64,000 nucleotides of DNA from Flavobacterium oreochromis (lineage in GTDB: Bacteria; Bacteroidota; Bacteroidia; Flavobacteriales; Flavobacteriaceae): NCBI RefSeq assembly GCF_019565455.1, contig NZ_CP067377.1, forward strand, positions 1,302,001 through 1,366,000, in the 5' to 3' direction. A model generated the notes under the pieces. The model ran no database searches. It was given only the letters and a program-made list of their open reading frames with translations, and had not been told where the DNA came from. Of this stretch, positions 17,986-29,464 are shown piece by piece. The translations under genes were made by a program, and so were the position numbers. Each line of letters begins with the position of its first letter. Position 1 is the stretch's first letter.

Positions 17986-19078
17986 ATGAAATTTACTAAA
18001 ATTACCTGTCTGTTTTTTATGTTACTAGCTATTAATGGGGTTGCACAGACAAAAAGAGTCGCTGTTAATACAGTAGCATTTTACAATTTAGAAAACTTTT
18101 TTGATACCGTAAATGACCCTAATACGAATGATGAAGATTTTGTTTATTCCCCAGAAAATTACGCAAAGAAGATTGATAATTTGGCCCGTGTTATTTCGCA
18201 ATTAGGAACAAGTGAAAAACAAACAAATGCACCTGTTGTATTGGGGGTTGCTGAAATTGAAAACCGTCGTGTTTTGGAAGATCTTATTAAACATCCGTTG
18301 TTAATTAATTTAAATTATGGAATTGTACATTTTGATTCTCCAGATCGTAGAGGTATTGATTGTGGTTTCTTGTATCAAAAAAAAGCATTTCAATCCAACT
18401 AGTTATCAGAATTATCCTTTAATTATATCAGAAGATCAACAAGATACTAAAGCAAAAGACAAGGATAGAAATGAAGGAGAGACAGACGATAATGCTGTGG
18501 ATTCTAAAACGAAAAGAATTTATACAAGAGATCAGATTCTAGTTACAGGCATTCTTGATGGAGAAGAAATGAGTTTTATCGTAAATCACTGGCCTTCTCG
18601 TCGTGGTGGTGAAAAAGCAAGTAGCCCATTACGCGAAGCAGCAGCAGCATTAAATAGAAAAATTATTGATTCATTACAAGCAGTTAATCCTAATGCTAAG
18701 ATTTTTACTATGGGAGATTTAAATGATGGCCCGTTTAATAAAAGTATTAAGGAAGTATTAGGTGCTAAAGGAGAAATAGAAGATGTAAAACCTCAAGGAT
18801 TATATAATCCAGCAGAAAAAATGCTGAAAAAGGGAATAGGAACCTTAGCACATCGTGACGCATGGGATTTCTTTGATCAGATTATTTTTACAGAAGCTTT
18901 ATTACCTCGTAATAATGATTACTCAACTTGGAAATATTGGAAAGCAGGTGTATATAACAAATCATTTATGATTCAACAAACAGGACAGTATAAAGGGTAT
19001 GCTCTTAGAAATACAAATGAAGGACCTGGATTTTCAGATCATTTCCCATCTTATATATACTTAGTTAAAGAATTCTAA
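17986..19078 (+). CDS. Secreted endonuclease/exonuclease/phosphatase-family protein (one frameshift)
   Basis: Exported Mg-dependent phosphodiesterase or nuclease of the EEP superfamily. Signal peptide ends at GVAQ (about residue 21). Motifs visible: NLENFFD, GVAEIENR (metal-binding Glu), NHWPSRRGG, GDLNDGP and the terminal SDHFPSYI (catalytic Asp-His). The frame breaks near 18385 in an A8 run. Removing one A reads LYQKKHFNPTSYQNY and gives 363 aa. Divergent from the TonB receptor/lipoprotein operon and probably supplies its substrate. Substrate (DNA, RNA or phospholipid headgroup) is not decidable from sequence. Confidence 0.85.
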
Positions 19079-19085
19079 AAATTTA

Positions 19086-19111
19086 AAATCCCGGCTAAAC
19101 GGGATTTTTTT
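19086..19111 (+). terminator. Intrinsic terminator after the EEP gene
   Basis: ATCCCG/CGGGAT stem followed by a T7 run. Confidence 0.85.
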
Positions 19112-19132
19112 ATTCATAATTTTACGTAAAAA

Positions 19133-19663
19133 ATGTCAGTAACAAAACCATTCAATCTAAATAAATGGATAGAAGAAAATCGCGATCTTCTAAAACCTCC
19201 TGTAGCTAATAAAAATTTATATATCCATTCAGATGATTATATCGTAATGATAGTAGGTGGTCCTAATGCTCGTAAAGACTATCATTACAATGAAACAGAA
19301 GAATTATTTTATCAATTAGAAGGAGAAATAACAGTTTATGTTCAAGAAAATGGTAAAAAACAAACAATAAAACTTACAGCTGGTGATATGTATTTACATC
19401 CTGCTAAAATTCCACATTCACCTAATAGAACAGAAGGCTCAATAGGTTTAGTGATTGAAAGAAAACGAACCACTGGAAAAGATGGGTTATTGTGGTATTG
19501 TGATAGTTGCAATCATCCCTTACATGAAGTTTATTTTGAGTTGCAAGATATAGAAAAGGATTTTTTACAGCACTTCAAAGATTTTTACAGCTCTGAAGAG
19601 AAACGTACTTGTAAGAAATGTGGTACTATTATGGCAACCGACCCCCGATTTATTCAAGATTAG
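19133..19663 (+). CDS. nbaC: 3-hydroxyanthranilate 3,4-dioxygenase
   Basis: Opens the ring of 3-hydroxyanthranilate in tryptophan (kynurenine) breakdown or de novo NAD synthesis. 176-aa cupin. The iron ligands are in DYHYNETEELFYQ (His, Glu) and KIPHSPNR (His). The C-terminal CDSC...CKKC is the rubredoxin-like structural metal site found in the bacterial enzymes. Full length for the bacterial type. Next gene downstream is an ALDH; the two are separated by an ALDH promoter, so they may be functionally but not transcriptionally linked. Confidence 0.93.
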   Translation: MSVTKPFNLNKWIEENRDLLKPPVANKNLYIHSDDYIVMIVGGPNARKDYHYNETEELFYQLEGEITVYVQENGKKQTIKLTAGDMYLHPAKIPHSPNRTEGSIGLVIERKRTTGKDGLLWYCDSCNHPLHEVYFELQDIEKDFLQHFKDFYSSEEKRTCKKCGTIMATDPRFIQD

Positions 19664-19696
19664 CGATTAACAGCTTTTTAATTGGATAATAAGTTT

Positions 19697-19704
19697 TAAA
19701 TTTG
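19697..19704 (+). promoter_or_regulatory. -7 box TAAATTTG for the ALDH gene
   Basis: Perfect TAnnTTTG. Transcription would start near 19710, which rules out the ORF start at 19702 and supports ATG 19741. Confidence 0.65.
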
Positions 19705-19740
19705 CATTTTATTTTAACAAAATCAGATAAAAAAGTTACA

Positions 19741-21309
19741 ATGTCAACAATAACACAGTCAACAGTAGCGCAACAATTTGGAATTGTAGAAGCGTTACAA
19801 CAATTAGGAGTAAAAGAAATCAATTTAGGTACTTCAACAGGATTAAATTGGTTTGCTAATGGTGAAATTATTGAGTCATATTCACCAGTAGATGGTCAGT
19901 TAATAGGTAAAGTTCAAGCTTCTACAAAAGAAGATTATGAAAAAGTGATGGAAGCAGCTACAGCAGCATTCAAAACTTTTAGAGTAATGCCAGCTCCTAA
20001 ACGTGGAGAAATTGTTCGTCAATTTGGTGAAAAATTAAGAAAATATAAAGAACCTCTAGGGAAACTTGTTTCTTACGAAATGGGTAAATCGTACCAAGAA
20101 GGTTTAGGTGAGGTGCAAGAAATGATCGATATCTGTGACTTTGCAGTAGGTCTTTCTCGTCAATTACATGGTTTGACCATGCATTCTGAACGTTTTGGAC
20201 ATAGAATGTATGAGCAATACCACCCACTAGGAGTAGTAGGAATTATTTCTGCTTTTAACTTCCCAGTTGCTGTTTGGTCTTGGAATACAGCTTTAGCTTG
20301 GATATGTGGTGATGTATGTGTGTGGAAACCATCTGAAAAAACACCTTTGTGTTCAATAGCTTGTCAAAACATAATTGCTGAAGTATTAAAAGAAAATAAC
20401 TTACCAGAAGGTATTTCTTGTATCATTAATGGTGATTATAAAGTAGGTGAATTAATGACTAATGATAAGCGAGTTCCTTTAGTATCTGCTACAGGTTCAA
20501 CTCGTATGGGGAAAATGGTTGCTCAAGCTTGTGCAGCACGTTTAGGAAACTCATTGTTAGAATTAGGTGGAAACAATGCAATTATAGTTACACCAGATGC
20601 TGATATTAAAATGACTGTAATAGGTGCTGTGTTTGGAGCTGTTGGTACAGCGGGTCAACGTTGTACTTCTACACGTCGTTTAATTATTCATGAAGATATT
20701 TATGATAAAGTAAAAGACGCTATCGTTGCCGCTTATGGTCAGTTAAGAATTGGTAATCCGTTAGATCAAAATAATCACGTAGGGCCACTTATTGATACCG
20801 GAGCTGTTGCTGCTTATAATGAAGCTTTAGAAAAAGTAGTTGCTCAAGGCGGTAATATTATTGTTCCTGGTGGAGTATTAAGTGGAGAAGGTTATGAAAG
20901 TGGTTGTTATGTAAAACCAGCAATTGCTGAAGCTCAAAATCATTTTGAAATTGTTCAGCACGAAACTTTTGCTCCTGTATTATATTTGTTAAAATATAGT
21001 GGAGATGTTATAAATGCTATTGAAATTCAAAATGGAGTAGCACAAGGTTTATCATCTGCTATTATGACGAATAATTTACGTGAAGCAGAAGCTTTCTTAT
21101 CTCATGTAGGTTCAGATTGTGGTATTGCGAATGTAAACATTGGTACTTCAGGTGCTGAAATTGGTGGTGCTTTTGGTGGTGAAAAAGAAACTGGTGGTGG
21201 ACGTGAGTCTGGATCTGATGCTTGGAAAGTGTATATGAGAAGACAAACAAATACAATTAACTATACAACTGATTTGCCTTTAGCACAAGGTATTAAGTTT
21301 GATTTGTAA
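19741..21309 (+). CDS. ALDH7-type aldehyde dehydrogenase (aminoadipate-semialdehyde dehydrogenase-like)
   Basis: NAD-dependent aldehyde dehydrogenase of the antiquitin (ALDH7) group, 522 aa. The catalytic Cys is in GTAGQRCTSTRR, the general-base Glu in LLELGGNNA, and the C-terminal GGEKETGGGRESGSD is diagnostic of this group. It probably oxidises alpha-aminoadipate semialdehyde in lysine breakdown. Proximity to the 3-hydroxyanthranilate dioxygenase leaves 2-aminomuconate semialdehyde as a less likely substrate. Start at ATG 19741 (MSTITQSTVAQQF) because the -7 box lies at 19697-19704. Confidence 0.9.
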   Translation: MSTITQSTVAQQFGIVEALQQLGVKEINLGTSTGLNWFANGEIIESYSPVDGQLIGKVQASTKEDYEKVMEAATAAFKTFRVMPAPKRGEIVRQFGEKLRKYKEPLGKLVSYEMGKSYQEGLGEVQEMIDICDFAVGLSRQLHGLTMHSERFGHRMYEQYHPLGVVGIISAFNFPVAVWSWNTALAWICGDVCVWKPSEKTPLCSIACQNIIAEVLKENNLPEGISCIINGDYKVGELMTNDKRVPLVSATGSTRMGKMVAQACAARLGNSLLELGGNNAIIVTPDADIKMTVIGAVFGAVGTAGQRCTSTRRLIIHEDIYDKVKDAIVAAYGQLRIGNPLDQNNHVGPLIDTGAVAAYNEALEKVVAQGGNIIVPGGVLSGEGYESGCYVKPAIAEAQNHFEIVQHETFAPVLYLLKYSGDVINAIEIQNGVAQGLSSAIMTNNLREAEAFLSHVGSDCGIANVNIGTSGAEIGGAFGGEKETGGGRESGSDAWKVYMRRQTNTINYTTDLPLAQGIKFDL

Positions 21310-21331
21310 TAATTGTAAATTATATTTTTTT

Positions 21332-21361
21332 AAGAGGCTTTCGAAAGAAAGTCTCTTTTTA
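21332..21361 (+). terminator. Intrinsic terminator after the ALDH gene
   Basis: AAGAGGCTTTC/GAAAGTCTCTT stem (one G-T pair) followed by T5. Confidence 0.8.
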
Positions 21362-21701
21362 TTTCATTTATGTCGCTCTGAAATCAAATATAGATAGCCT
21401 AAATTATTCTAAATAGAAAACAAATAATTTTTTAAAATATTTATAATAATCTAATTTTTTTAGTATTCAAATAATAAAGTGAAATATATGAATTGTTTAA
21501 CTTTTTTATTAAATAATATGTTTACAGTTTCTAATATCTAATATTAATGAATTTTAATATTGATAAAAGAAACATTTATAAAAAATGTTGCTCTAGTGTT
21601 TAATTAATTATTTTTGTTTTGCTAAATCCATCGATCTTTGTAGTCGAGTAAAAAGATTAAGAATTAAGGGATAAAATTATTTTTGATTTAAAATTAAAAT
21701 T
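21362..21701. other. 340-bp AT-rich gap; only a promoter box recognised
   Basis: No ORF of note and no stable hairpin. I looked for a SAM- or Met-responsive leader before the downstream sulfur-amino-acid gene and did not see one. The only recognisable element is the -7 box at 21678-21685. Confidence 0.5.
21678..21685 (+). promoter_or_regulatory. -7 box TATTTTTG for the cystathionine gamma-synthase-type gene
   Basis: Perfect TAnnTTTG, 16 bp upstream of ATG 21702, giving a very short leader. Confidence 0.55.
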
Positions 21702-22849
21702 ATGAAATTTAATACAAAAACCATACATGGTGGTCAACAACATGACCCAAGTACAGGAGCTGTTATGCCTCCTGTTTATAATACTTCTACATTTGCACAG
21801 CATGATCCAGGCGTTCCTAATAATGGATACGAATATAGTAGAGCTGCAAATCCTACTCGTACAGCTTTAGAAAATGCTTTAGCAAGTATTGAAAATGGAG
21901 CTAGAGGGTTAGCTTTTTCTTCTGGTTTAGCTGCAACTGATTGTGTTTTAAGAGGATTAAAGGCAGGTGATGAAGTAATTGCGATGGATGATTTATATGG
22001 AGGGACTTATCGTATGTTTACCCGTATTTATAAAGAATCAGGAATTAAATTTCATTTTGTAGATATGAATGATCTACCAAAGTTTGAATCATTAATTAAT
22101 GAAAAGACTCGTTTAGTTTGGGTTGAAACTCCAACTAATCCATTGATGAAATTAGCTGATATAGAAGCTATTGCTCAAATTACTAAAAAACACGAAAATA
22201 TTCTTTTTGCAGTCGATAATACATTTGCAACCCCTTATTTACAAAAACCACTAGATTTAGGGGCAGATATTGTAATGCACTCTGCTACTAAATATTTAGG
22301 AGGACACTCTGATGTAATTGCAGGAGCTTTAATAGTAAAAGATGAGGAGTTAGGAAATCAATTGCATTTTCAACAATTTGCTACAGGAGCTACTTTGGGG
22401 CCTAATGATTCGTTTTTAGTTTTAAGAGGAATTAAAACATTGCATTTACGAGTGCAACGTCACTGCGAAAATGGAGCGAAAATTGCTGATTTTTTAGAAA
22501 ATCATCCTAAAGTAGAAAAAGTGTATTATCCAGGATTAGAAAATCATCCTTTTCATGAAGTAGCAAAAAAACAAATGCTAGGGGGTTTGGAGGTATGGTG
22601 ACTTTTACTTTTAAATCAGGAGCTAAACAAGATGCGATAGACTTCTTAAAGAAATTAAAAGTCTTTACATTAGCAGAATCTTTAGGAGGGGTAGAATCAT
22701 TAGCTAATCATCCAGCCCTCATGACTCATGCTTCAATACCTGAAGATAAAAGAAAAGAAATAGGTATATCAGATGATTTAGTACGTTTGAGTGTAGGAGT
22801 AGAAGATATTGAAGATTTAATAGAAGATTTACAACAAGCATTAGCATAA
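21702..22849 (+). CDS. Cystathionine gamma-synthase/gamma-lyase-type PLP enzyme (one frameshift)
   Basis: Cys/Met-metabolism PLP enzyme (trans-sulfuration; synthase or lyase). The start MKFNTKTIHGGQ and the PLP lysine in HSATKYLGGHSD fit the family, as do SSGLAATDCVLR and SLGGVESL near the C-terminus. The frame breaks at about 22589: LGGLEVW then stop. Adding one T reads LGGFGGMVTFTF and joins both parts into 382 aa, a full length. Gamma-synthase and gamma-lyase cannot be separated with confidence by eye. Confidence 0.88.
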
Positions 22850-22850
22850 T

Positions 22851-22892
22851 AAAAACAAAAGCCCTGATTGAAAAATCAGGGCTTTTGTTTTT
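22851..22892. terminator. Bidirectional terminator between convergent genes
   Basis: Long stem AAAACAAAAGCCCTGATT/AATCAGGGCTTTTGTTTT with A and T tracts on both sides. Confidence 0.9.
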
Positions 22893-22910
22893 TAATAGTA
22901 TAATATGATC

Positions 22911-23715
22911 CTAATTTAAGTAATAGATATAACCGAAATTTAACCAAACTAGCCAATCGTTTGCTTTGTTTTCAGGGTATAAATTTTGATTAGGATTTAA
23001 GCCATCTATCCAGTTTGAATTAAAATATTGCCAACGTAAATCAATGATTAAGTCAGACATTAAATTTAGTTTATACCTCGATCCTACGCTTCCCACAATA
23101 GACCAAGTACTTCCAGAATCATTAGAAAAACCATGAGGTTTTCCATCTGAAGGACTCCAGTATTTTTGAAAAATATTATTTTGATTTAAGAGAACTCCAT
23201 CTCCATAAGATGTTTTAACTTCGGGATTGTAAAAACTATATTGAGCACCTAAACTTACAAACGGAGCAAAACTTCCTTCATAAGCTGAGAAATCACGAAT
23301 GCTTAAAGGGTAATATTCTAATTGCATACCTACATTAGTTACAGATGTAGATCCTTCCATTGCTCTTAGTTGTTTACCTCCAATAGAGTTTTTATCTGCT
23401 GATTGTCCAAAATGATTTAATTTTGTTTTATTGTAAGATAATTCTGTTCTTATTTTGAAGTGATCATTAAAGTAAGTGTCTGGTGTGTAACAATTACAAT
23501 CAGAGCGATACGAAAAATTTAAAAAGTGAACAAGTCCAATTCCTATCCCCGTGTTACCTGCATCTGTTTCTAAATTATTACGTTGTCCATAATCTGATTG
23601 AAAAGCAACAGGTCCTACGACTACCCCTAGCTCATTAGAAAAGCCATATTGAGCAAATAAATTATAATTTGCTCCTAAAAGAAAAAAATAAAACAAAATA
23701 GTATATCTTTTGCAT
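22911..23715 (-). CDS. Outer-membrane beta-barrel protein of unknown function (one frameshift at the signal peptide)
   Basis: About 267 aa. Alternating hydrophobic strands with Gly/Tyr-rich turns and a C-terminal YIYYLN suggest a small outer-membrane barrel. It contains CNCYTPD and a RYKLNLMSDLIIDLRWQYF-type strand. The best start is ATG 23715 (MQKIYY). One extra T near 23698 shifts the frame; removing it gives the signal peptide MQKIYYLFYFFLLGANYNLF, cut after AQ. Without the correction only a TTG start at 23696 is available. Function unknown; gdhA diverges from it. Confidence 0.72.
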
Positions 23716-23846
23716 AAACTTATTTTTTGACTTGATTAGACAAATATATAAAAACATCACCCACTTTGTAGATAAATTTTTGAAAATATTTAAAAAAAGG
23801 CTTGAAGTTTATTAAATTTTTACTATGTAAATTATTTAGATAGCTG

Positions 23847-23854
23847 TATATTTG
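23847..23854 (+). promoter_or_regulatory. -7 box TATATTTG for gdhA
   Basis: Perfect TAnnTTTG, 55 bp upstream of ATG 23910. Confidence 0.6.
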
Positions 23855-23897
23855 CTCACCAAACGAAAAAACGTTTTTAAGATTAAAACGAAAATAA

Positions 23898-25253
<1,356 letters not shown>

Positions 25254-25275
25254 ACTTCTTAAGGTTATATAATTT

Positions 25276-25304
25276 AAAGGCACTTGTTATCAAGTGCCTT
25301 TTTT
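25276..25304 (+). terminator. Intrinsic terminator after gdhA
   Basis: AAGGCACTTG/CAAGTGCCTT stem followed by T5. Confidence 0.88.
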
Positions 25305-25340
25305 ATTCATACCAAAAATTAACTTATTTCGTTTTTAGAG

Positions 25341-25348
25341 TATATTTG
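25341..25348 (+). promoter_or_regulatory. -7 box TATATTTG for porZ
   Basis: Perfect TAnnTTTG, 20 bp upstream of ATG 25369. Confidence 0.6.
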
Positions 25349-25368
25349 TCAACACAAATAAGAAAGAC

Positions 25369-27657
25369 ATGAAGAATTGGGTTACATTTTTATTTATATT
25401 GCTAAATTTTTCTCACGTTTTTGCTCAAGAAATTAACTCTTGGAAAGGCTACTACTCCTATAACATGGTTAAAGATCTTGAATTAGTAGGTAATAATATA
25501 CTGATAGCTGCTGATAATGCTTATTTTTTATCTGATTTAAACACAAATCAAACTAAAAAAATTTCAACTGCCGAAGGTCTTTCTGGAGATCCTATTACTC
25601 AAATTCATTATAGCCCAACTTATAATAAAACCATTGTAGGGCACTCTAATGGATTAGTTATTATTGTTGATGAAACAGATGGTTCCATGTTTTATCTAAA
25701 AGGAATAGAAGATAAACCTAATATTTTACCTAATAAAAAAAGAATAAATCATTTTGAAGAATATAATGGAAAAATATATATATCTACAGGGTATGGAATT
25801 ACCGTTTTAGATATGGATAAATCTCAATTTGGAGATACTTTTTTTATAGGAGTAGGAGGAACTGAGCAAGATGTTTTAAGTACCTCTATTATTAATGATA
25901 CGATTTATGCTATTGTTAAATCAAACGGAATTTATGCCGCTAGATTAACTAATCCCTTTTTGATTGATTTTGCTCAATGGAATATTGTTCAACCAGGCAA
26001 TTGGCTTTTCTTGAAGTCTACCAAAACAAAAAAAATTTTAATATCTGATATGGGAGCTATACATGAATTAAAATCAGATAATTCAATCTCCTATATAACT
26101 TCTGTTTTACAAATTCCTAAAGATGTTAATTATAATCAGGATAAATTAATAGTTACTTCGTCTAATTATATTAACATATTTGACGAAAATTTAAATCCAG
26201 TAAAAGAATTAATTTGGGATAAAAAATTTCAATCATTTTTTACAAATTCTTCCTTTAAAAATAATAAAATTTATACAGGAACAGAAAGTAATGGTTTGTT
26301 TTCCGTAGACTTAGATAACACAGAAGTAATAACTAATTTGACACCTTCCTGCCCAGAAAAAAATCGTTTTTTTAGAATAAAGGTGAATAATGATGTTTTA
26401 TGGGGTGTTTATGGAGGGTATTCGCTATATTATAATCCTTATGAGTACTGTTGTGGAGGACCTAGTCAATCAGGGATTAGTATTTATTCTGATCAAAAAT
26501 GGATTAACCTTCCGTATGAAAATTTATTAGGAACTAGAGCTATATCTAGTATTGCTTTTAATCCTAAAGATAAAAATCAAGTTTTTATTGGTTCTTTTTT
26601 CAGCGGATTGTTGAAGCTAGATAATTTTACAGCTACTAATTTGTATAATCAGATGAATAGTCCATTAAAAGATGAGTTAATTCCTAATGTAGTTCTTGTA
26701 AATACACCTAATTTTGATTTAAATGGGGATTTATGGATTACAAATAGTAGAGCGGAAAAAGCTCTTTTTTCTGTTGATAAAAACAATAATTGGAAAAGTT
26801 ATTCTTTAAAAAATATAGTACTTCAACCCTTAGCTGAAAGTTATTCTGCTATGAAAATTGATAAAAATGGGACAAAATGGCTTGGTACGTTTAAAACAGG
26901 AGTTATAGGGTTTAATGAAAAATTAAATAAAAATATTATTATTAGTAATATAAAAGGAAAAGGTAGTTTACCAGACAATGATGTTCGTTCTTTAGCTCTG
27001 GATAATAACAATCAATTATGGATAGGTACATTTAACGGCTTGCGTTATTTGCCAAATGTTAATTCATTTTTAACGGATACCAGTTTAGATGCTAAACAAA
27101 TTATTTTACTTGAAGAAGGAACTGCTCAAGAACTTTTCTATCAATCTAATATCCTAGATATAGAAGTTGATGGAGCAAATAATAAATGGGTTTCTGTTGA
27201 AGGATCAGGTGTTTTTTTTATTTCACCTGATGGACAACAAACTAAATTACATTTTACAAAAGAAAATTCTCCTTTACCTAGTGATATAGTAGATGATATA
27301 GAAATTGATCAAATAACAGGTAAAGTTTATTTTGCTACTAATAATGGAACTGTGTCTTATCAAAGTTTACCAACTGTGGGAACCAAAGATTATTCAAATA
27401 CTTATATCTATCCTAATCCCTACCGACCAGAACATAAAGAAACGGTTAAAATTACAGGATTAAAAGATAAAAGCAACGTTAAAATTACAGATATAGAAGG
27501 GAATTTAGTATTTGAGGTAATCTCGCAAGGAGGAACACTGGAATGGGATACCTTATCTTTTGCTAAAACAAAAGTGTCATCAGGTGTTTATGTTGTATTA
27601 ATATCTGATGAAAATGGGGAGGATACAGTTGTCAAAAAATTACTAGTTATTCGATAA
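25369..27657 (+). CDS. porZ: Type IX secretion attachment-complex protein PorZ-like
   Basis: 762-aa exported protein. Signal peptide ends HVFAQ (residue 20). Two seven-bladed two-component-regulator-type beta-propellers follow, recognisable from repeated blades such as TKWLGTFKTGVIGF and LWIGTFNGLRYL. The last ~85 residues (TYIYPNPYRPEH... to VVKKLLVIR) form a C-terminal beta-sandwich like a T9SS sorting-type domain. Length and layout match PorZ, the surface protein that presents anionic LPS to the PorU sortase. The acyltransferase follows after 3 bp and recO soon after, so the three probably form one operon. Confidence 0.82.
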   Translation: MKNWVTFLFILLNFSHVFAQEINSWKGYYSYNMVKDLELVGNNILIAADNAYFLSDLNTNQTKKISTAEGLSGDPITQIHYSPTYNKTIVGHSNGLVIIVDETDGSMFYLKGIEDKPNILPNKKRINHFEEYNGKIYISTGYGITVLDMDKSQFGDTFFIGVGGTEQDVLSTSIINDTIYAIVKSNGIYAARLTNPFLIDFAQWNIVQPGNWLFLKSTKTKKILISDMGAIHELKSDNSISYITSVLQIPKDVNYNQDKLIVTSSNYINIFDENLNPVKELIWDKKFQSFFTNSSFKNNKIYTGTESNGLFSVDLDNTEVITNLTPSCPEKNRFFRIKVNNDVLWGVYGGYSLYYNPYEYCCGGPSQSGISIYSDQKWINLPYENLLGTRAISSIAFNPKDKNQVFIGSFFSGLLKLDNFTATNLYNQMNSPLKDELIPNVVLVNTPNFDLNGDLWITNSRAEKALFSVDKNNNWKSYSLKNIVLQPLAESYSAMKIDKNGTKWLGTFKTGVIGFNEKLNKNIIISNIKGKGSLPDNDVRSLALDNNNQLWIGTFNGLRYLPNVNSFLTDTSLDAKQIILLEEGTAQELFYQSNILDIEVDGANNKWVSVEGSGVFFISPDGQQTKLHFTKENSPLPSDIVDDIEIDQITGKVYFATNNGTVSYQSLPTVGTKDYSNTYIYPNPYRPEHKETVKITGLKDKSNVKITDIEGNLVFEVISQGGTLEWDTLSFAKTKVSSGVYVVLISDENGEDTVVKKLLVIR

Positions 27658-27660
27658 ATA

Positions 27661-28657
27661 ATGTTGTTGAAATATAATAGTATTAATTTTCTTCGTTTTT
27701 TAATGGCTAATATAATTATGTTAGCTCATTTAGTAGTCCTAACTGAAGATAAAACAATTAATTTCTTAAGTCTTTTTGTAAATCGAATTTAGCTGTTAGT
27801 AGTTTTTTCGTTTTAAGTGGTTTTTTAGTTACTAAAAGCTTAGTAAATACACCTAGTCTTAAAATTTATTTTCTAAAAAGAGCTAAACGAATTTTACCCG
27901 CATACATAACGGCAATAATTCTTTCAGTATTAATTCTTTCCAGTATTTCTACTTTATCATATTTAGATTATTTTACAAATAGAATGACATATCGTTATTT
28001 CTTTTGGAATCTATTTTTTTAAATTTTATAGAGCCCTGCCTTCCTAATGTGTTTAGTACAAACCCCCTTCCCTTTATAAATGGTTCTCTATGGACAATGA
28101 AAATAGAAGAAGGATTTTATATTATCCTTCCCATACTATTTTACTTAATTAATAAATTTAAGAACAAAACATCAGTATTAGCGTTTGTTTATTTAGCTTC
28201 TGTTTTATATTCTTATATAATGTTAGAGTTTTTAAATTTACCATTGTTAGAAAAACAACTTCCAGGAAAATTATCCTATTTTTCCATAGGAATCTATATT
28301 TATCTAAATTTTGATTTCTTTATTCAAAATAAATCGAAATTTTTAATAGCAGCATGGTTCTTATTTTTGATTCAAGTTTATTTTTTAAATATTGACTTAT
28401 TTTTTCCTTTTATATTAGGGGTAACCATTTTGTTTCTAGCGTATTCACTCCCTTTTTTGAATAAATTTAGTGCAAAAGCAGATTATACATATGGTATTTA
28501 TCTTTATCACTTTCCTCTAATACAAATCGTTATTTATTTTGGATACTTCAAAAAATACAACCCTATAATCGTTAGTTTGATAGTAATATTAATAACTTAT
28601 GTATTAGCCTATTTTTCATGGCATCTAATTGAAAAACGCTTTTTAAATAGACCTTAA
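27661..28657 (+). CDS. Acyltransferase-3 (OafA-like) membrane protein (two frameshifts)
   Basis: Multipass O-acyltransferase of the acyltransferase-3 family, which modifies surface sugars or lipids. ATG 27661 (MLLKYNSINFLRFLMAN) lies 3 bp after the porZ stop. Two indels break the frame: a missing base near 27786 (FVNRNLAVSSFFVLSGF restored) and a missing T near 28020 (NLFFLNFIEP restored). The corrected protein is 332 aa with about ten hydrophobic segments. Motifs SSFFVLSGFL, KRAKRILPAY and GSLWTMKIEE are characteristic, as is the final WHLIEKRF. Neighbouring PorZ binds anionic LPS, so a role in LPS modification is possible (inference). Confidence 0.82.
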
Positions 28658-28661
28658 TTTT

Positions 28662-29374
28662 ATGTTAACTAAAACTAAAGCAATCGTTTTAAGCGCTATT
28701 CGATATCAAGAAAAATCTTTGATTGTAAAATGTTTTACCGAAACAGATGGTATCAAAACATATTTTGTATCTTCAGCTTATTCAGCTAAAAAGTCAAATC
28801 AAAAAATAGCATACTTTCAACCATTAACAATATTAGATATTGTAGCAAATCATAAAAATAAAGGAACGTTAGAGCATTTTAAAGAGATTGGAGTAGCTAT
28901 ACATTTTCAAACTATCCCATTTAATATTGTAAAGCACTCCATTGTTCTTTTTTATCAGAAATTCTTCATCAAGTTTTAAAAGAAGAAACAAAAAATACTT
29001 CCTTGTACGTATTCTTAGAAACAGCTATTGTATGGTTAGATAATCACGAAGAAATTGCTAATTTTCACCTTATTTTTTTAATTAAAATTACAAAATTATT
29101 AGGTTTTTTCCCTGATACAGATGAACGAGAAGCTCCTTATTTTGATTTATATAATGGCATGTTTAGGGATTCATTAGATATCCATACCCTAACTATTGAA
29201 GATACCCTTTTATTTAAGCGTTTAGTTTTGTTAGAATTTTCTAATCAAGAAAAAATATTTAAACAACAAGAAAGACAAAAACTCTTAGATATTTTAATAC
29301 AATATTATCAATTACATTTAGAAAATTTTAAAAAACCTAAATCACTTGAAGTTTTAAAAGAGTTGTTTTATTAA
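28662..29374 (+). CDS. recO: DNA repair protein RecO (one frameshift)
   Basis: RecFOR-pathway mediator that loads RecA on gapped DNA. The N-terminal OB fold (MLTKTKAIVLSAIRYQEKS, then FTETDGIKTYFV) is followed by a helical C-terminal domain. The frame breaks near 28952 in a T6 run. Adding one T reads IVLFLSEILHQVLKEET and gives 237 aa, the usual Bacteroidetes length. It lies 4 bp after the acyltransferase. The zinc-finger cysteines of some RecO proteins are absent, as is common in this phylum. Confidence 0.88.
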
Positions 29375-29464
29375 CATAATCCATTAAATATTATACATCT
29401 TTCTTTGGCTATTGATTTATAAATCATTACATTCGCCGATTGATTTTTAATAGAATATAACGAT

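Noticed and set aside
21362..21701. Riboswitch or attenuator before the cystathionine gamma-synthase-type gene
   Set aside because: The -7 box lies only 16 bp before the start codon, leaving no room for a leader, and no stable fold is visible upstream.
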